From Promerops cafer (lineage: Eukaryota; Chordata; Aves; Passeriformes; Nectariniidae), in contig VZSE01002207.1 in the NCBI GenBank assembly GCA_013398275.1, forward strand, positions 648,889 to 712,888: a stretch of 64,000 nt of DNA, read 5' to 3'. The notes under the pieces were generated by a model. The model was not told the origin of the DNA. It was given only the letters and a program-made list of their open reading frames with translations, and ran no database searches. How positions within the stretch are numbered: position 1 is the stretch's first letter; each line of letters starts with the position of its first letter. The translations under genes and the position numbers were made by a program. Below are positions 62,501-64,000 of this stretch, in pieces.

Positions 62501-62858
62501 GAAGATAAAATACTATTGTGGGAGTGGGAAGAAGGGAAGTTTAAACAAATTGGTTCCTTTGGAAATAAATGGGAGAGGGTGAGCTCCAGGAATACAGATA
62601 GGAAGGAAAGACATGTTGCTCCTTGGAGATTTTGCTGCTGCATTCCAGGTGGGACTCAAGGGAGTTTGCTGGGGTGGGAAATCTTCACTAGATGCTGTTG
62701 GAAGCAGCAACCCAGCAGATAAATTTGTTTTGATATATTAACACTGTCACACATCTTCTATACTATTGCAGTTCTTCTCCTAAATTATCTGAATGCCTTC
62801 AGAAGAAAAAGGATATCATAGAACAAATGGAAGTGAAGCTGGATATGGGCATTGATAG
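47415..62858 (+). CDS. EXOC5: EXOC5 (SEC10), exocyst complex subunit 5, partial: exons 2-15 in window
   Basis: Fourteen coding exons are joined in frame: 47415-47506, 49826-49973, 50341-50535, 54704-54768, 55212-55240, 55387-55496, 55971-56015, 56124-56264, 57350-57432, 57880-58089, 59247-59394, 61461-61569, 62252-62372 and 62772-62858. They total 1583 nt, about 528 of roughly 708 residues. All junction phases agree. The peptide starts EPFVADEYIERLAW and is near identical to vertebrate EXOC5 as I recall it. The product is the Sec10 subunit of the octameric exocyst, which tethers secretory vesicles to the plasma membrane and supports ciliogenesis. The N-terminal helical region (exons 3-4, QELQ...KVQELQKSN) is the coiled coil that assembles the complex; the rest is the helical-rod Sec10 fold. 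The nine-codon first exon expected upstream was not found, and the C-terminal third lies beyond 64000. The last intron in view has a GC donor. Confidence 0.96.
47507..49825 (+). other. EXOC5 intron 2
   Basis: 2.3 kb, AT-rich. It has a short (ATA)n run near 49610-49627 and a T-tract before the acceptor. No further exon or transposon was recognised. Confidence 0.7.
49826..49973 (+). CDS. EXOC5: EXOC5 exon 3 (coiled coil)
   Basis: The exon is 148 nt. The acceptor is AAATCAG|ATTA and the donor is CCAG|GTAAAT. It encodes LLEEFVNHIQELQ through KVQELQKSNQ, a charged heptad-rich helix typical of the exocyst assembly coiled coil. Confidence 0.94.
50341..50535 (+). CDS. EXOC5: EXOC5 exon 4
   Basis: The exon is 195 nt, 65 codons, phase 0 at both ends. 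It encodes VAFQHFQELDEHISY through DVFTNSEK. The acceptor is CTCCAG|GTTG and the donor is AAAG|GTAAGA. Confidence 0.95.
50536..54703 (+). other. EXOC5 intron 4 (longest complete intron seen)
   Basis: 4.2 kb. It contains one CR1 fragment at 53581-53970; the rest is unique AT-rich sequence. Open frames here do not resemble known proteins. Confidence 0.7.
53581..53970 (-). mobile_element. CR1 LINE fragment in EXOC5 intron 4
   Basis: Reverse-complement CR1 of the subfamily with CCCAGCACTGCCAAGGCCAC, TCCATATCCCCAGGTGCCAC, CTAACACGAATCTAAACCTC and TTTTCTCCAGGCTGAGCC. About 390 bp, antisense to EXOC5. Confidence 0.88.
54704..54768 (+). CDS. EXOC5: EXOC5 exon 5
   Basis: The exon is 65 nt and encodes IKEAADIIQKLHLIA through PFD plus two bases. 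The acceptor is TCACCAG|ATTA and the donor is ACAG|GTAAAA. Confidence 0.93.
55212..55240 (+). CDS. EXOC5: EXOC5 exon 6 (29-nt micro-exon)
   Basis: The exon is 29 nt. It completes Arg and encodes FSEVKSKIA plus one base. The acceptor is TAACAG|GTTT and the donor is GCAA|GTAAGT. Its size makes it easy for gene predictors to miss. Confidence 0.9.
55387..55496 (+). CDS. EXOC5: EXOC5 exon 7
   Basis: The exon is 110 nt and encodes a split Ser then KYHDLECQLIQEFTSAQRR through LLHFK. The acceptor is CCCCAG|GTAAG, so the exon itself begins with a donor-like GTAAGT. The true donor is AAG|GTAAAA. Confidence 0.93.
55971..56015 (+). CDS. EXOC5: EXOC5 exon 8 (45-nt exon)
   Basis: The exon is 45 nt, 15 codons, GYSHCVDVYIKQCQE. 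The acceptor is TCCACAG|GGC and the donor is GAG|GTAATG. It is symmetrical, so skipping would be frame-neutral. Confidence 0.93.
56124..56264 (+). CDS. EXOC5: EXOC5 exon 9
   Basis: The exon is 141 nt, 47 codons. It encodes GAFLRNDVFEDAAIL through IFEVKLQ. The acceptor is TTCCTAG|GGTG and the donor is CAG|GTATTT. Confidence 0.94.
56265..57349 (+). other. EXOC5 intron 9
   Basis: 1.1 kb of AT-rich unique sequence. Nothing else was recognised in it. Confidence 0.65.
57350..57432 (+). CDS. EXOC5: EXOC5 exon 10
   Basis: The exon is 83 nt and encodes SYVKDQLEEHRKSDAEQ through LYDLYT plus two bases. The acceptor is TTTTCAG|AGTT and the donor is AAG|GTATTT. The open frame continuing past the donor is intronic. 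Confidence 0.93.
57880..58089 (+). CDS. EXOC5: EXOC5 exon 11
   Basis: The exon is 210 nt. It encodes TTNLSSKLMEFNLGTDKQ through RSIGTG and ends in a split Gly codon. The acceptor is CATAAAG|AACC and the donor is GG|GTAAGT. Confidence 0.94.
58090..59246 (+). other. EXOC5 intron 11
   Basis: 1.16 kb with no recognised repeat or gene. Confidence 0.65.
59247..59394 (+). CDS. EXOC5: EXOC5 exon 12
   Basis: The exon is 148 nt. It encodes IQDLKERLRQRTNLPLGP through AFERCHR. The acceptor is GTTGCAG|TATT and the donor is AGG|GTAAGT. Confidence 0.94.
59395..61460 (+). other. EXOC5 intron 12
   Basis: 2.1 kb of AT-rich sequence with a T-tract near 59984-59997. No recognised repeat or gene. Confidence 0.65.
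61461..61569 (+). CDS. EXOC5: EXOC5 exon 13
   Basis: The exon is 109 nt. It encodes LSDPSDLPKNAFRIF through YALETGLA plus one base. The acceptor is TTTAAAG|CTCT after a pyrimidine tract, and the donor is GCTG|GTGAGT. Confidence 0.94.
62252..62372 (+). CDS. EXOC5: EXOC5 exon 14
   Basis: The exon is 121 nt. It encodes IPSSDSKNANLYFLDVVHQ through DHLMPLI plus two bases. The acceptor is GCTTTAG|GCAT and the donor is CAG|GTACCT. Confidence 0.94.
62772..62858 (+). CDS. EXOC5: EXOC5 exon 15, followed by a GC donor
   Basis: The exon is 87 nt. It encodes SSPKLSECLQKKKDIIEQ through MGID plus two bases of Arg. The acceptor is ATTGCAG|TTCT. The donor at 62859 is AG|GCAAGT, the standard GC-AG consensus. 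The next family residues (TLNCM...) are not found before 64000. Confidence 0.92.
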
Positions 62859-64000
62859 GCAAGTAGAGATTAAAACTTTCTCTTAATCTTTTAAACCACA
62901 CCTTTGTGATATATGTTAACTGGCCTTTTAAGTATCAATTATTCCTGAACTCAAAATGAATGTTTTAATTGTTTTTCAACAGATAAACATACATTGTTGT
63001 GCATAGGAAATTTAGATTTTGTGTGGTTAGAGGGTCATGTTTTCCATGGCAGATTTCTGACCCATAAATACTTCTGGAAGGATGTTAAAGGATTTTGCTT
63101 ATGTTGAAAGAGTGCAGTAATTCACTGTTACCTTATTGTCTCAAACTGGTGTTTTTCTACTTTGGAAGAGGGAGAAATGATGATTGAAATAGGTTAAGCA
63201 CTTGCAGGATTTCCATTAGGAGCAAGGTTTGACAAAAATAGGTTAAATGATTTGCTGGGATCTGTGCAGTGCTATGGATTAGACCGAGTCGTGGAAGTCT
63301 GGAGACCTGGAATAATTTTGATTCTGACACTGACTTGCTTTGAGGTTGTGACTCATTTAATCTTTTTTCTATTTCTCAGAATAAAAATGAGGGGATAGCT
63401 ATAAAAATTGCAAATTAAAATCACAGCTGTTTTGCAGCAGAGGAAAATAATAAACTAACGAGCTTAATATTAGGAAATGGAGCTGTTGTGTGATGCCCTA
63501 CTTCTGATTTGGTGTATTATTTTCAGCAAGTGCAAGGAGAAGATGGAAATAGGGGATGTTAGGTGGCAATTGAGATTTTAGCTGCTCCTGCTGCAGGTGA
63601 CCTTAGAGGCTTAAACACAAAGTTGGAAGCAGTTGAAGCACTGAGACCATAAGCTTAGATCTATTCAGATCCAGGTCAGTCATCAGTGTTACAATGGTTT
63701 GTATATGTTTGTGTTAAATAATCTCTTAAAGACTTAGGAGAACAAGTTCTTGTCAGAAGACAGCACATTCAAGGGTTTGTGGATGATGAATTAAAAAAAA
63801 ATTGTATTTCAGCACACAAAAAAGAGAGATTAGTTCTGAGATGAACATTACGTGTAAAATGTGTTTGTGGGGATGTTTCATGCTGCTTTGTGGTGCCACT
63901 GATGCTGTTGAGAATTGATTGCCTTGCTTAAAGGAATGAGTTTAAAAAATAAAGCAAATTTTCGAAATGTTGATGGTTTCAGCTTTATCCAATCTGGAAA
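62859..64000 (+). other. EXOC5 intron 15 (5' part, runs off the window)
   Basis: Begins with GCAAGT. No continuation exon is seen before the window end, so the intron is at least 1.14 kb. Confidence 0.75.

Noticed and set aside
1..64000. tRNA, rRNA, CRISPR array or a microbial defence-type system
   Set aside because: No cloverleaf, spaced identical repeats or prokaryotic gene structure seen. Sequence and splice sites are vertebrate nuclear.

Overview
The window is vertebrate nuclear DNA, most likely from a bird and probably a songbird. The evidence is the spliced gene structure, the sparse coding content, and many CR1 LINE fragments recognisable by their conserved 3' end, with no mammalian-type SINEs. 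There is also LTR-like sequence of an avian ERV type. No operons, prokaryotic signals, CRISPR arrays or tRNA genes were seen.

Two real protein-coding genes are supported, both reconstructed exon by exon. AP5M1 (mu subunit of the AP-5 adaptor complex) is on the minus strand. It is complete, with eight coding exons between 42907 (start) and 33836 (stop), 1464 nt and 487 codons. EXOC5 (exocyst subunit SEC10) is on the plus strand. Fourteen consecutive internal coding exons run from 47415 to 62858 and encode about 528 residues. Its first short coding exon was not found, and its last exon(s) lie beyond the right edge. The two genes are divergent around a CpG-rich block at about 42.76-43.2 kb, which is probably a shared promoter. 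A single N at 42989 marks an assembly gap there. I recall the same EXOC5-AP5M1 neighbourhood on human chromosome 14q22.

Layout: 1-33.7 kb is intergenic DNA on the 3' side of AP5M1. It holds CR1 fragments in both orientations, one probable solo LTR (about 8.32-8.84 kb), a second LTR-like AT-rich block (22.74-23.19 kb), and an older CR1/L3-type reverse-transcriptase fossil (3.4-3.83 kb). It also holds low-complexity tracts, a few gene-free stretches that could be regulatory, and an unusual imperfect inverted repeat with arms near 26.4-26.7 and 27.4-27.75 kb. 33.8-42.9 kb is AP5M1. 42.5-43.3 kb is a GC-rich minisatellite plus the promoter island. 43.3-64 kb is EXOC5 and its introns, with a few CR1 pieces.

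The two genes work in different membrane-trafficking steps: AP-5 in retrieval from late endosomes and lysosomes, the exocyst in tethering post-Golgi vesicles at the plasma membrane. No convincing new biological system was found. The most useful unusual observations are the inverted repeat, a GC-AG intron in EXOC5, the missing EXOC5 exon 1 at a probable assembly gap, a direct repeat flanking AP5M1 exon 3, and two N gaps flanked by near-duplicate sequence that look like unmerged contig ends.
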